A stretch of DNA of 38,996 nucleotides from Bacteroidaceae bacterium (GTDB taxonomy: Bacteria; Bacteroidota; Bacteroidia; Bacteroidales; Bacteroidaceae): positions 1-38,996 of the forward strand of contig CAAGLA010000049.1 of assembly GCA_900770655.1 (NCBI GenBank), read 5' to 3'. The notes under the pieces are model-generated. The model had not been told where the DNA came from. It worked only from the letters and a program-made list of their open reading frames with translations, and did no database searches. The position numbers were made by a program, and so were the translations under genes. Shown in pieces: positions 16,336-24,963 of the stretch. Each line of letters starts with the position of its first letter. Position 1 is the stretch's first letter.

Positions 16336-17067
16336 ATGGATTACAGAAAAGCAATAAACGACTACAAGCAACTGCAGGGGCACAGCACCTTGCAGTTGCG
16401 TGCTGTATTGTTCGATATGGACGGCGTGCTGTTCGACTCTATGCCCTACCACGCCGATGCTTGGTCAAAAGTAATGACCGATGCCGGCTTTAGCTTCAGC
16501 CGCGAAGATGTATATATGAACGAAGGCCGCACCGGTGCCGACACTATAAACACTGCCAGCATAGCACAATTCGGCAAACCGGCAACCACGGAACTTATAG
16601 AAAAACTCTGCAAGGAGAAGTGCAAGATATTTGACACCTACCCTCCTACCCCACGTATGCAGGGAGCAGTAGAGCTTGTAGAAAAGGTAAAGGCAAGCGG
16701 GCTTGTTCCTATGATAGTGACAGGCAGTGGAACACCAACCCTGCTCGACCGCATACAAAGCAATTTTCCCGGACTTTTCAATGAGAACCATATAATAAGC
16801 AGCTTCAATGTAAAACGCGGCAAACCCTACCCGGACCCATACCTGCTGGCACTGGAACGCGGAGGACTAAAACCCAACGAAGCAATTGTTGTAGAGAATG
16901 CTCCACTTGGTGTGCAAGCAGGTGTCGCAGCCGGGCTATTTACAATAGCCGCCAATACAGGGCCGCTTAAGGAGAATGTTCTCACCGGTGCAGGAGCAAG
17001 CCTTGTATACAGTTCAATACAGTCACTCTGCGACGACTGGGAGAGATTACATAAAGAGTTGAAGTGA
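16336..17067 (+). CDS. HAD-superfamily phosphatase, beta-phosphoglucomutase-like
   Basis: 243 residues of the HAD subfamily I. Motif I is FDMDGVLFDSMPYH (nucleophile D27, acid/base D29), followed by a helical cap; motif II is MIVTGSGTP; motif III the Lys in VKRGKPYPDPYLLALE; motif IV VVENAPLGVQAG. The combination with a C1-type cap resembles beta-phosphoglucomutases and sugar-phosphate phosphatases; substrate cannot be told. It begins about 150 bp after pgi and overlaps the start of prmC (GTG at 17064, stop at 17065-17067), so the four genes from here to comF are probably one operon. Confidence 0.9.
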   Translation: MDYRKAINDYKQLQGHSTLQLRAVLFDMDGVLFDSMPYHADAWSKVMTDAGFSFSREDVYMNEGRTGADTINTASIAQFGKPATTELIEKLCKEKCKIFDTYPPTPRMQGAVELVEKVKASGLVPMIVTGSGTPTLLDRIQSNFPGLFNENHIISSFNVKRGKPYPDPYLLALERGGLKPNEAIVVENAPLGVQAGVAAGLFTIAANTGPLKENVLTGAGASLVYSSIQSLCDDWERLHKELK

Positions 17068-17903
17068 AAAGAATTATACAGAAGATAAAAGAGGAACTAG
17101 GCAGTTACTATAACGAGGGAGAAGTAACTGCCTTAACTCGTATAATAGCAACAGAAATTCTTGGAATAGCTCCTGCAACCTATTATTTGAAGGATTGTGT
17201 AACACTTTCAACCGAAGAGGAGGCAACGCTTTCCGCTACAATAGAAAGGCTTAAAAGGCACGAACCCATTCAATACATTCAGGGGTATACTGAATTTTGC
17301 GGGCTAAAGTTCAAGGTAAAAAGAGCGACACTGATACCTCGCCCCGAAACAAGCGAACTTGTGGAATGGATAGCCGGCGACCACAAGGGAAAAGCGGTAA
17401 ACATTCTTGACATAGGCACAGGTAGCGGCTGCATAGCGGTGAGCCTCGCGCACAGGCTGCCTTTAAGCAATGTAACAGCTTGGGACATATCGCCCGAAGC
17501 CATTGCAATAGCTGCAGAAAACAGCAAAGAGAACAAAACAAAGGTAACCTTTGAGATTGTCGATATACTCACCCATTGCCCAGCAGAAAAGCAATTCGAT
17601 GTAATAGTGAGCAACCCTCCATACATAAAAGAGAACGAGAAGAGCGCAATGCACAAAAACGTACTCGATTGGGAACCGCACACAGCCCTTTTTGTACCAA
17701 ACAACGACCCGCTCATTTTCTACCGTACAATAGCACAAAAGGCTATGACAATGCTCACCACAGGCGGCACACTCTATTTTGAGATAAACCGCGCCCACGG
17801 AGCAGAGACTATGGATATGCTGGCAGACTTTGGCTACAAGAACATAGAGTTGCGCCAAGATTTCGCCGGCAACGACAGGATGATTAAAGCAGAAAAAATA
17901 TGA
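17064..17903 (+). CDS. prmC: Release factor glutamine methyltransferase
   Basis: Methylates the Gln of the GGQ motif in release factors RF1 and RF2, raising termination efficiency. 279 residues. N-terminal helical RF-binding domain (1-85), then a Rossmann methyltransferase domain with ILDIGTGSGCIAVSLA (114-129; S-adenosylmethionine site) and the diagnostic NPPY motif (184-187, VSNPPYIKENE). The IPRPETSELVEW segment is typical of PrmC. The start is GTG overlapping the preceding TGA; its own stop overlaps recX (ATGA), which suggests translational coupling. Confidence 0.95.
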   Translation: MKRIIQKIKEELGSYYNEGEVTALTRIIATEILGIAPATYYLKDCVTLSTEEEATLSATIERLKRHEPIQYIQGYTEFCGLKFKVKRATLIPRPETSELVEWIAGDHKGKAVNILDIGTGSGCIAVSLAHRLPLSNVTAWDISPEAIAIAAENSKENKTKVTFEIVDILTHCPAEKQFDVIVSNPPYIKENEKSAMHKNVLDWEPHTALFVPNNDPLIFYRTIAQKAMTMLTTGGTLYFEINRAHGAETMDMLADFGYKNIELRQDFAGNDRMIKAEKI

Positions 17904-18376
17904 AACCATTGACCCCTGCCGAGGCTCTGAACAAGGCCGCAGCATATTGCTCTCTATGCGAGCGGTGCGTGAGCGAAGTGAGCGCAAAGCTCACCGCTTG
18001 GGGTGTAACGCCTTGCGAGCAGCAGAAAATAATAGAACGCCTGCAAAGCGAGGGTTTCATTGACGAAGCACGCTATTGCCGCGCTTTTGTAAACGACAAG
18101 GTGCGTTTCAACCGTTGGGGGCGAATAAAGATTACAGCCGCTCTGCGAGAAAAGAGATTGCCACAGGAATTTATATCCGACGCAGTAAATAATATTGACA
18201 AAGCGGAATACATTAAGAGTCTAGAGAATATAATTGCCGGCAAGCGAAGAGAGCTCAAAGGCAAAGACGACAGCTCCACACAGCAAAAGATTATACGCTA
18301 TGCGGCAAGCCGTGGATTCGAGCCGGCACTCATTATAAAGACCCTAAAATACAGTGGCGATGAAATGGATTTCTGA
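17900..18376 (+). CDS. recX: Regulatory protein RecX
   Basis: 158 residues, family-typical. RecX binds RecA filaments and limits recombination. Seen: three-helix repeats, including AAAYCSLCERCVSEVSAKL at the start, EGFIDEARYCRAFVNDKVRFNRWGRIKI (the conserved FIDExRYxxxFVxxKxxxxxxG pattern) and FISDAVNNID. recA is not in the window. It overlaps prmC by 4 bp at the start and comF at the end, where comF begins within its last codons. Confidence 0.92.
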   Translation: MKPLTPAEALNKAAAYCSLCERCVSEVSAKLTAWGVTPCEQQKIIERLQSEGFIDEARYCRAFVNDKVRFNRWGRIKITAALREKRLPQEFISDAVNNIDKAEYIKSLENIIAGKRRELKGKDDSSTQQKIIRYAASRGFEPALIIKTLKYSGDEMDF

Positions 18377-19049
18377 CCTCATAGACCTTATATTCCCACG
18401 CCACTGCGTTGTCTGTGGCGAGGTGCTTTCTGCCGGAGAAAAGGATATTTGTCTTAATTGCCTGTTTACCCTGCCGAAAGTAGAAGCACTCAGGCAGGAT
18501 AACATTGAGAAAGTCTTTTGGGGAAAGTTTGATATTGAACGGGCGGCGTCGTACATTTATTACCAAAAGAACGGCCGATACAACAACATTCTGCACCATA
18601 TAAAATACCGCAACCACCCCGAAGTGGGAGAGCGTTTGGCACAGCAGGCCGCAAAGGAGTTTGAACCAAGCGGTCTGTTCAATGACATTGACTATATCGT
18701 TCCGCTTCCTTTATCGGCAAAAAGAAAACGCAAGCGCGGTTACAACCAATGCGACTACATAGCCGAAGGCATCTCCTCTGTTACCGGCATTCCTGTTTTA
18801 AAGGATGCAGTTACAAGGAGCAGGGACAACACCACCCAGACACAGAAAAGCCGCGAAGAGAGGTGGAAGAATGTCGAAGGCATCTTTTCCGTCACAAAAC
18901 CACAGCTGCTGTGTGGCAAGCACATTCTTCTTGTCGACGATATTCTCACAACAGGAGCCACCCTCGAGAGCTGCGCAAGAAGCATACAAGCAGCTGCTGA
19001 TTGCAAGATAAGCATATTCACGCTTGCCTACACCGACACGCCATTCTAA
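18360..19049 (+). CDS. ComF family phosphoribosyltransferase-like protein
   Basis: 229 residues from the ATG at 18360 (an in-frame GTG lies two codons earlier). An N-terminal zinc-finger-like CVVC...CLNC (C16, C19, C31, C34) and a C-terminal type I phosphoribosyltransferase fold with the PRPP-binding ILLVDDILTTGATLESC. The ComF-typical KRKRGYNQCDYIAEG lies between. In competent bacteria ComF aids DNA uptake; in Bacteroidales its role is not settled. It overlaps recX by 17 bp and is last in the operon. Confidence 0.92.
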   Translation: MKWISDLIDLIFPRHCVVCGEVLSAGEKDICLNCLFTLPKVEALRQDNIEKVFWGKFDIERAASYIYYQKNGRYNNILHHIKYRNHPEVGERLAQQAAKEFEPSGLFNDIDYIVPLPLSAKRKRKRGYNQCDYIAEGISSVTGIPVLKDAVTRSRDNTTQTQKSREERWKNVEGIFSVTKPQLLCGKHILLVDDILTTGATLESCARSIQAAADCKISIFTLAYTDTPF

Positions 19050-19104
19050 CGCCGGTTGCCAGCTATTAGCCAAAAGTGCACGGCCGCAACTGCAATTTTG
19101 CATC

Positions 19105-19140
19105 TATATTTGCTATTACCGATAAATATTGCTATTTTTG
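19105..19140 (+). promoter_or_regulatory. ugd promoter, two possible -7 boxes
   Basis: TATTTTTG at 19133-19140 is preceded, after exactly 20 bp, by TTTG at 19109-19112: the full Bacteroidota consensus (TTTG, 19-21 bp, TAnnTTTG). The upstream TTTG is itself the end of another -7 match, TATATTTG at 19105-19112, so a second start may exist. The leader to the ATG at 19202 would be about 55 nt. Confidence 0.75.
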
Positions 19141-19201
19141 CGTAATTGTATTATAAATAATACAAAAGGCATCAAGAAGTAATTCACTAACAATTTCAGA
19201 T

Positions 19202-20533
19202 ATGAAAATTGCAGTTGCAGGAACAGGCTATGTAGGCCTCAGCATTGCCACTCTGCTGGCACAGCACAATAAAGTAGTAGCAGTTGACGTAATCCCTGAA
19301 AAGGTTGAAAAGATAAACAACCGCATTTCGCCCATTCAAGACGATTACATTGAAAAATACCTTGCCGAAAAGGAGCTGGACCTCACAGCTACTCTCGACG
19401 GTGCAAGCGCATACCGCGATGCAGAGTTTGTGGTAATTGCTGCACCTACGAACTACGACCCGCAGTTGAACTTCTTCGATACTCACCACATTGAAGATGT
19501 CATTGACCTTGTGCTGGAGGTGAACCCGGAGGCTACTATGATTATAAAAAGCACGATTCCGGTGGGTTATTGCCGCAGTTTGTATGTGAAGTACGCAAAA
19601 TTGTTCAGAGAAAGAGGCTGGGACAAGACACGGAAATTCCGTTTGCTTTTCTCGCCCGAATTCCTGCGCGAGAGCAAGGCGCTTTATGACAACCTCTACC
19701 CCAGCCGCATTATCGTGGGCTACCCTAAAATGATTGACAAGTTCGACGAAGAGAACAACGCCATAAAGGCAATTGCAGGCAACCATTTGGAAGAGGCGGC
19801 GCACAAGTTTGCAGCACTCCTGCAAGAGGGAGCTATTAAGGAGAACATCCCCACCCTGTTTATGGGATTAAAGGAGGCTGAAGCTGTCAAGCTCTTCGCT
19901 AACACATACCTTGCACTGCGCGTGAGCTATTTCAACGAGCTCGACACATACGCCGAACTCAAGGGCTTGGATTCAGCGGCAATTATTCAAGGCGTCGGGC
20001 TCGACCCCCGCATTGGCGACCACTACAACAACCCGTCGTTCGGTTACGGCGGATACTGCCTGCCTAAAGACACAAAGCAGTTGCTTGCAAACTACCAAGA
20101 GGTTCCGCAGAATATGATGAGCGCCATTGTAGAGAGCAACCGTACACGAAAGGACTTCATTGCCGACCAAGTGCTGCGTATGGCGGGCTGGTACAGCTAT
20201 AGCGAAAACAATCAGTACAACTCTCGACTTTCAACTTTCAGTTCTCAACTCCCGACAATAGGGGTGTTCCGCCTTACAATGAAGAGTAACAGCGACAACT
20301 TCCGCCAGTCTTCGATTCAGGGAGTGATGAAGCGCATTAAGGCAAAAGGAGCCGAGGTTATAATTTACGAGCCGGCGCTGGAAGACGGCACAACCTTCTT
20401 CGGCAGCCGAGTGGTCAACAACCTTGCCGAGTTCAAGAGCCTGTCGCAGGCTATTATTGCCAACCGCTACGACGCCTGCCTCGACGATGTAAAGGAGAAG
20501 GTTTATACACGCGATATATTCCGTCGCGACTGA
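19202..20533 (+). CDS. ugd: UDP-glucose 6-dehydrogenase with in-frame repeat insert
   Basis: Oxidises UDP-glucose to UDP-glucuronate in two NAD-dependent steps. 443 residues. Seen: Rossmann GTGYVGLSIATLLAQHN (7-23), VVAVDVIPEKV, APTNYDP, IIKSTIPVGY, LLFSPEFLRES, the catalytic Cys286 in GYGGYCLPKDTKQL, and the C-terminal UDP-binding GVFRLTMKSNSDNFRQSS. Between these last two domains, residues 340-351 (NSRLSTFSSQLP) are encoded by a CAACTnTCAACT-type low-complexity tract (20218-20254). It lies in the variable linker, so activity may be kept. This form (with SNSDNFR) resembles capsule-locus dehydrogenases. Its product can feed the UXS at 11126. Strong promoter at 19105-19140; 62 bp to the next gene. 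Confidence 0.94.
   Translation: MKIAVAGTGYVGLSIATLLAQHNKVVAVDVIPEKVEKINNRISPIQDDYIEKYLAEKELDLTATLDGASAYRDAEFVVIAAPTNYDPQLNFFDTHHIEDVIDLVLEVNPEATMIIKSTIPVGYCRSLYVKYAKLFRERGWDKTRKFRLLFSPEFLRESKALYDNLYPSRIIVGYPKMIDKFDEENNAIKAIAGNHLEEAAHKFAALLQEGAIKENIPTLFMGLKEAEAVKLFANTYLALRVSYFNELDTYAELKGLDSAAIIQGVGLDPRIGDHYNNPSFGYGGYCLPKDTKQLLANYQEVPQNMMSAIVESNRTRKDFIADQVLRMAGWYSYSENNQYNSRLSTFSSQLPTIGVFRLTMKSNSDNFRQSSIQGVMKRIKAKGAEVIIYEPALEDGTTFFGSRVVNNLAEFKSLSQAIIANRYDACLDDVKEKVYTRDIFRRD
20218..20254. repeat. CAACT(T/C)TCAACT-type low-complexity tract inside ugd
   Basis: About 37 bp built from near-repeats of TTTCAACT/TCTCAACT (CAACTCTCGACTTTCAACTT, then TCAGTTCTCAACTCC). This simple repeat is usually intergenic in Bacteroidota. 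Here it keeps the ugd frame and has no stop. Confidence 0.65.
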
Positions 20534-20595
20534 TTCAAATAGGCAAAAAATAAGATAAAAAAACAGAACAATCATACACACAATAAATCTCAATT

Positions 20596-21735
20596 ATGGG
20601 TAACAAGAAAGTATTTGTATCGGGATGTTACGATATGCTCCATTCGGGCCACGTAGCATTTTTCAAGGAGGCATCATCGCACGGTGACCTTTACGTTGGT
20701 ATAGGTTCCGATGCCACCATACGTGAACTAAAAGACAGAAAGACAATAAACACAGAACGCGAACGCCTCTATATGGTAAAGGCTATACGCTATGTTAAGG
20801 ATGCATTCGTTAACAGCGGTAGCGGAATGCTCGATTTCGAAGAGGATGTAAAAAGGCTCAAGCCCGATATCTTCTTTGTAAACAGCGACGGTTATACACC
20901 CGGTAAAAAGAGATTCTGCGAAGAGAATGGAATAGAACTTATGGTAAGCACCCGCATACCCGAAGCAGGCCTGCCCACACGTTCAACAACCGCACTTCGC
21001 CAAGAATGCAATATACCCTACCGCATAGACCTTGCAGGCGGCTGGCTCGACCAACCGTATGTGAGCAAATACTGCAGCGGTCCGGTGCTCACTATTAGCA
21101 TTGAACCCGACTACGATTTCAACACAAGAGGCGGTATGAGCACATCTTCGCGCAAGGCAGCAATAGAGATGTGGCACGTAGACATTCCTGAAGGTGACCG
21201 TGAGACGCTTGCCAAAATGGTATTCCGCTACGAAAACCCTCCCGGCAGCCCATACATAAGCGGTTCACAGGATGCCATTGGTATTGTTATGCCGGGGCTT
21301 AACCGCTTGAACTACACAGGCGACTACTGGCCGGAAAATATTGAGACTGTAAAGGATACCGCAATTCTCGACTTTATAGAGAAAAACCTATGGCTCATTC
21401 CGCTTGCTCCGCGAAAAGGCAATTACGACGTACTTGCAAATACCAATATTGACAAAGAGGGAGCCGAAGCACTTGCAAAAGCGGCCGACGACTGTTGGAA
21501 GGCTATAAATGCAATGGATATAGACAAGTGGGGCGAAGCCTGCACAGCCTCGTTCAAGGCGCAGACCGATATGTTCCCCAATATGATAGCTCCGCACGTT
21601 CAGGCAGCAATAGATGAATACAAAGATTGCGTTAAAGGATACAAAATCACCGGTGCCGGCGGTGGCGGTTATCTAGTAATTGTAAATGACAAGCCAATAG
21701 AAAACGCAATACAGATAAGGATAAGGCGTAACTAA
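20596..21735 (+). CDS. Nucleotidyltransferase / GHMP-kinase-like fusion protein
   Basis: 379 residues in two parts. Residues 4-135 are a cytidylyltransferase-like alpha/beta domain: VFVSGCYDMLHSGH (HxGH at 16-19), GIGSDATIRELK, INTERERLYMVKAI, and PTRSTTALR, equivalent to the (I/R)STT motif. Residues 141-379 resemble a GHMP small-molecule kinase of the heptose-7-phosphate kinase (HddA) type: YRIDLAGGWLDQP (142-154), RGGMSTSSRKA (178-188) where the phosphate loop would be, SGSQDAIGIVMPGLNRL, and TGAGGGGYLVIV (352-363). A protein with both activities could phosphorylate a sugar and activate it to an NDP-sugar; order of domains is reversed relative to HldE. Motif 1 to motif 2 is only about 35 residues, shorter than usual, so kinase activity is uncertain. 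It follows ugd and precedes wzi. Confidence 0.82.
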   Translation: MGNKKVFVSGCYDMLHSGHVAFFKEASSHGDLYVGIGSDATIRELKDRKTINTERERLYMVKAIRYVKDAFVNSGSGMLDFEEDVKRLKPDIFFVNSDGYTPGKKRFCEENGIELMVSTRIPEAGLPTRSTTALRQECNIPYRIDLAGGWLDQPYVSKYCSGPVLTISIEPDYDFNTRGGMSTSSRKAAIEMWHVDIPEGDRETLAKMVFRYENPPGSPYISGSQDAIGIVMPGLNRLNYTGDYWPENIETVKDTAILDFIEKNLWLIPLAPRKGNYDVLANTNIDKEGAEALAKAADDCWKAINAMDIDKWGEACTASFKAQTDMFPNMIAPHVQAAIDEYKDCVKGYKITGAGGGGYLVIVNDKPIENAIQIRIRRN

Positions 21736-21752
21736 CAACCGACTGAAACAAA

Positions 21753-23240
21753 ATGTCAAAGAGATACAAGCTATTTACCGCGCTGCTCTTTCTGCTGCCG
21801 GCATTTGTTACACAGGCTCAGATTCTAAAAGAGAATTACGAATTCACCGGAACACTGGGCAGTGGCGACTATGCCCCATTCTGGCATCAATCGAACAGGC
21901 AAGGAGTTGTAGGGTATAAAGACAATTCAACATACGCACGCATTGGCCTTGCCGGCGAACACACGTTCAGCAACAAAAAGATTGGTATAGACTGGGGGGC
22001 CGACCTTGTTGTTGGCGACAACCTAACTTCGCGTGTATTCATTCAGCAGGGATATATAGATTTCAGTTGGAAGAGGATAAATCTTTCTCTTGGGCAAAAA
22101 GAGCGTTGGGGAGAGTTTTACAACCCACGGCTATCCACCGGTTCTCTGGTAGAGGGTGGAAATGCCCGCCCTATACCTCAAGTGCGAATTGAACTACCCG
22201 ACTATTGGAATATACCCGGAACAGGCGGTTGGCTTGGAATAAAAGGACACATTGCATACGGCTGGTTCACCGACGGCGACTGGCAGAAGGAGTTTGCAGC
22301 AGACAGCACAGTGAGAAGCGTAGGCGTACGCTACCACTCAAAAGCCGGTTTTTTAAGAGTGGGCAACAGAGAGAAATTTCCTCTCACAGCGGAATTCGGG
22401 CTCAAAATGGTTACGCAATTCGCAGGAACCTGCTACAACTCACTGAATAAATTTGGCAACAACCATCACAACCCGGCAAGGCCCAAAGATTATTGGACAG
22501 CATTTTTCCCCAGCAACGGCGATTCCAAATACGATGGAAGCGACCAAGCCAACATTGCCGGGAACGTGCTGGGCAGCTGGCTGGGGGCACTCACTTGGCA
22601 AAGTGACAAATGGAGCCTTTGCAGCTATTACGAACATACATTCAACGACCATTCACAAATGTTCTGGGAATATGGTCTGTGGACCGAACAGCTTGTCGGG
22701 CTATCACTGGAATTAAAAGAGTTCAATTGGGTGAGTGGGGTTACGGTCGAGTACTTTAACCTGAAGAACCAATCGGGCCCTGTATACCACGACAGCACAA
22801 ATGAAATTCCCGACCAGATAAGCTGCGTAGACAACAATTACAACCACGGAAGATACCCCGGCTGGTTCAACTACGGACGGCTTATAGCAACCCCGTTGGT
22901 TTCCTCACCGGTTTACAACAAAGACCACATTCTCATTTCGTACAACAACCGTGTAGAGGCCTTCCATTTTGGCATAGAGGGTTCACCATTAAGCTGGCTC
23001 GGATACCGCCTGCTTTACACCAAGAGCAACAACTGGGGAACATACGATTACCCATTTAAAGATATTAAGGTAAACCGTTCGGGTCTTGTAGAGCTCACCT
23101 TCACTCCTGAGATTATGCGGAACTGGAGCATAACAACCTCTTTCGCATTCGACTGCGGAGATTTATATGGCGACAACTACGGCGGTATGATAACACTCAC
23201 AAGAAAGAACATCTTTGACCTAGAAAACATTTTGAACTAA
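21753..23240 (+). CDS. Wzi-family capsule assembly outer-membrane protein
   Basis: 495 residues with a signal peptide (about 1-22, ending TQAQ). The mature part is a run of amphipathic beta strands with aromatic girdles (SGDYAPFWHQSNRQG, ARIGLAGEHTFSNKKIG, LNLSLGQKERWGEF-like strand, GSLVEGGNARPIPQVRIELPDYW, GIKGHIAYGWFTDGDWQ), fitting an 18-strand barrel as in Wzi, which ties capsule to the cell surface. The GGNARPIPQVR stretch is characteristic of Bacteroidota Wzi-like proteins. It lies 17 bp after the fusion gene; its TAA shares a base with the next gene's ATG (TAATG), suggesting coupling. Confidence 0.9.
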   Translation: MSKRYKLFTALLFLLPAFVTQAQILKENYEFTGTLGSGDYAPFWHQSNRQGVVGYKDNSTYARIGLAGEHTFSNKKIGIDWGADLVVGDNLTSRVFIQQGYIDFSWKRINLSLGQKERWGEFYNPRLSTGSLVEGGNARPIPQVRIELPDYWNIPGTGGWLGIKGHIAYGWFTDGDWQKEFAADSTVRSVGVRYHSKAGFLRVGNREKFPLTAEFGLKMVTQFAGTCYNSLNKFGNNHHNPARPKDYWTAFFPSNGDSKYDGSDQANIAGNVLGSWLGALTWQSDKWSLCSYYEHTFNDHSQMFWEYGLWTEQLVGLSLELKEFNWVSGVTVEYFNLKNQSGPVYHDSTNEIPDQISCVDNNYNHGRYPGWFNYGRLIATPLVSSPVYNKDHILISYNNRVEAFHFGIEGSPLSWLGYRLLYTKSNNWGTYDYPFKDIKVNRSGLVELTFTPEIMRNWSITTSFAFDCGDLYGDNYGGMITLTRKNIFDLENILN

Positions 23241-23617
23241 TGAAAAGAATCATATTCATACTATCTGTCATAACCCTGCTGACAGCCTGCCAAAAGGAGG
23301 ACAAGAATGGCGACTTAGGCGGTTTCTGGAAGCTGAAACAGATAGAAGAGATTGCCACCGACAGCATAATAGACCTTAGAGACAAGGACTACTTCTGGAG
23401 CATACAACTCAAGCTGCTCACAACAACGGGTGGAGGCAAAGGAAGGTTCCAGCACGTTGGCGACTCGCTATACATACAGATGATTTACTCACCCTCAAAC
23501 CTAAAGAAGTTTGGTTTTTACAACCCTAAAGATGAACGTTTCGGAGTAAAGCACCTCGACCGCAACGGAATGATACTGCAGTCGAAAGAGGCAATACTCA
23601 CATTCAAGAAATTCTAA
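23240..23617 (+). CDS. Small lipocalin-like lipoprotein
   Basis: 125 residues with a lipoprotein signal (lipobox LTAC, Cys17) followed by a Lys/Asp/Glu-rich tether (QKEDKNG) and a beta-rich domain starting GDLGGFWKLKQIEEI and running through FWSIQLKLLTTTGG, GDSLYIQMIY and MILQSKEAILTFKKF. The G-x-W start and strand pattern resemble small lipocalin-like (DUF4847-type) lipoproteins of Bacteroidales; the ligand is unknown. The QKED tether may favour surface export, which in Bacteroidota needs acidic residues after the lipid Cys. Start codon overlaps the wzi stop; 29 bp to the permease gene. Confidence 0.8.
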   Translation: MKRIIFILSVITLLTACQKEDKNGDLGGFWKLKQIEEIATDSIIDLRDKDYFWSIQLKLLTTTGGGKGRFQHVGDSLYIQMIYSPSNLKKFGFYNPKDERFGVKHLDRNGMILQSKEAILTFKKF

Positions 23618-23646
23618 GAGAGGCTATTGCTGAGCAACACCAATAT

Positions 23647-24885
23647 ATGAACCTAGAACTATTCATTGCAAGAAGACTATACGGTACACGCAAGGGAGTA
23701 CGGCGCATATCGCGCCCTGCTGTAACCATAGCGCAATGGGGTGTGGCTGTCGGTACGCTTGTAATGTTTGTCTCAATTTGCATTATAGTAGGGTTCAAAC
23801 AGCAAGTGCGCGAAAAGGTCATTGGGTTCGGCGGACACATACAGGTGCTGAGCGGCGAACAGGACAGCAACGGCCCTCTTCCGGTTATTACCGATGATGA
23901 ACTAATTGACGAGATACTCAATATAGAGGGGATAGAGAGCGTTTCCCCCTATATTGAAAAGCCGGGAATGATTATAGCCAACAATGAGTACGAAGGCATT
24001 CTGCTCAAAGGCATAGGCAGCAATTACAACCTCACGTTCATTAGTGAGAACATTATTGAAGGAGAGCTGCCGCAATTCAGCGACACTGCAGCAACAAACC
24101 AGATAATCATATCGCGCAACATCGCTGCAAGAACCAACAGCAAAGTTGGTGACAAGATAACGCTGTACTTTATGCAGGGCGGGATAAAAGCCCGCAGAAT
24201 GACCGTTGCGGCAATATACGAGACACACCTCACGGAACTCGACAATATAATGGCTGTAACAGACATATATACAATGCAGAAGCTCCACGGGTGGCAAAGC
24301 AATGAGGTTACCGGCATTGAGATAACAGCAGACAACTACAGCAATGTTGCGCACAAGCGCGACGCTGTAAACGATATTGTGCAGAAGCGGAACAAAGCAA
24401 ACAGTACACTGCTCTATGCGCCCACGATAGACGAGCTATACCCATCGATCTTCTCTTGGCTCGAAATACTCGACCAGACAGTATGGCTCATACTCATACT
24501 GGTTCTCTGTATTGCAGCGTTCACAATGGTATCGGGGTTGCTTATTCTTATACTCGAAAAGAGCAACCTCATTGGAATACTTAAGGCTATAGGAGCACGC
24601 AATGTATCTGTTAGGAAAATTTTCATCTACTACGCGACATTCATTATAGCACGCGGTATGGTTATTGGGAATGCTATAGGCATAATAGTTTGTATTCTGC
24701 AGCAACAGACAGGCATAATATCCATTGACCCCGAAATGTACTATATGGACCGTGTACCCATAGAGTTCAGCTGGCTGCTCATTCCGGTGAACATTGCAAT
24801 GTTCATACTCTCTACTGCGATAATGGTTGTACCGTCTATGATTATAAGCAAGATAGAGCCAAGCAAGGCTATAAAATTCGAGTAG
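23647..24885 (+). CDS. LolC/LolE-type ABC transporter permease
   Basis: 412 residues of the MacB/FtsX permease superfamily. N-terminal cytoplasmic start (FIARRLYGTRKGVRRISRPA), TM1 (about 27-48), a large periplasmic domain (about 50-270, beginning VIGFGGHIQVLSG), then three more membrane segments (about 280-305, 325-350, 375-400) with the typical LIGILKAIGARNVSVRKIF coupling helix. LolCDE releases lipoproteins from the inner membrane; this protein would need an ATPase such as LolD, not encoded beside it. The FtsE-like ATPase at 27481 is on the other strand and not an obvious partner. The stop codon lies inside the shared terminator hairpin. Confidence 0.9.
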   Translation: MNLELFIARRLYGTRKGVRRISRPAVTIAQWGVAVGTLVMFVSICIIVGFKQQVREKVIGFGGHIQVLSGEQDSNGPLPVITDDELIDEILNIEGIESVSPYIEKPGMIIANNEYEGILLKGIGSNYNLTFISENIIEGELPQFSDTAATNQIIISRNIAARTNSKVGDKITLYFMQGGIKARRMTVAAIYETHLTELDNIMAVTDIYTMQKLHGWQSNEVTGIEITADNYSNVAHKRDAVNDIVQKRNKANSTLLYAPTIDELYPSIFSWLEILDQTVWLILILVLCIAAFTMVSGLLILILEKSNLIGILKAIGARNVSVRKIFIYYATFIIARGMVIGNAIGIIVCILQQQTGIISIDPEMYYMDRVPIEFSWLLIPVNIAMFILSTAIMVVPSMIISKIEPSKAIKFE

Positions 24886-24917
24886 CATACCTTTTAAAGG
24901 TACGCTACCCGAATTTT
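24873..24917. terminator. Bidirectional terminator between permease and lysA
   Basis: An imperfect stem with arms 24873-24894 and 24896-24917. Its two mismatches are A opposite C on plus but become G-U wobble pairs when transcribed from minus, so it suits lysA termination best; TTTTAT follows on minus. The permease's TAG (24883-24885) lies in the left arm. Confidence 0.7.
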
Positions 24918-24963
24918 CCATAGGCGGGGCAGAATTTCTATTCAACCCGGTATGTTACCTAAC

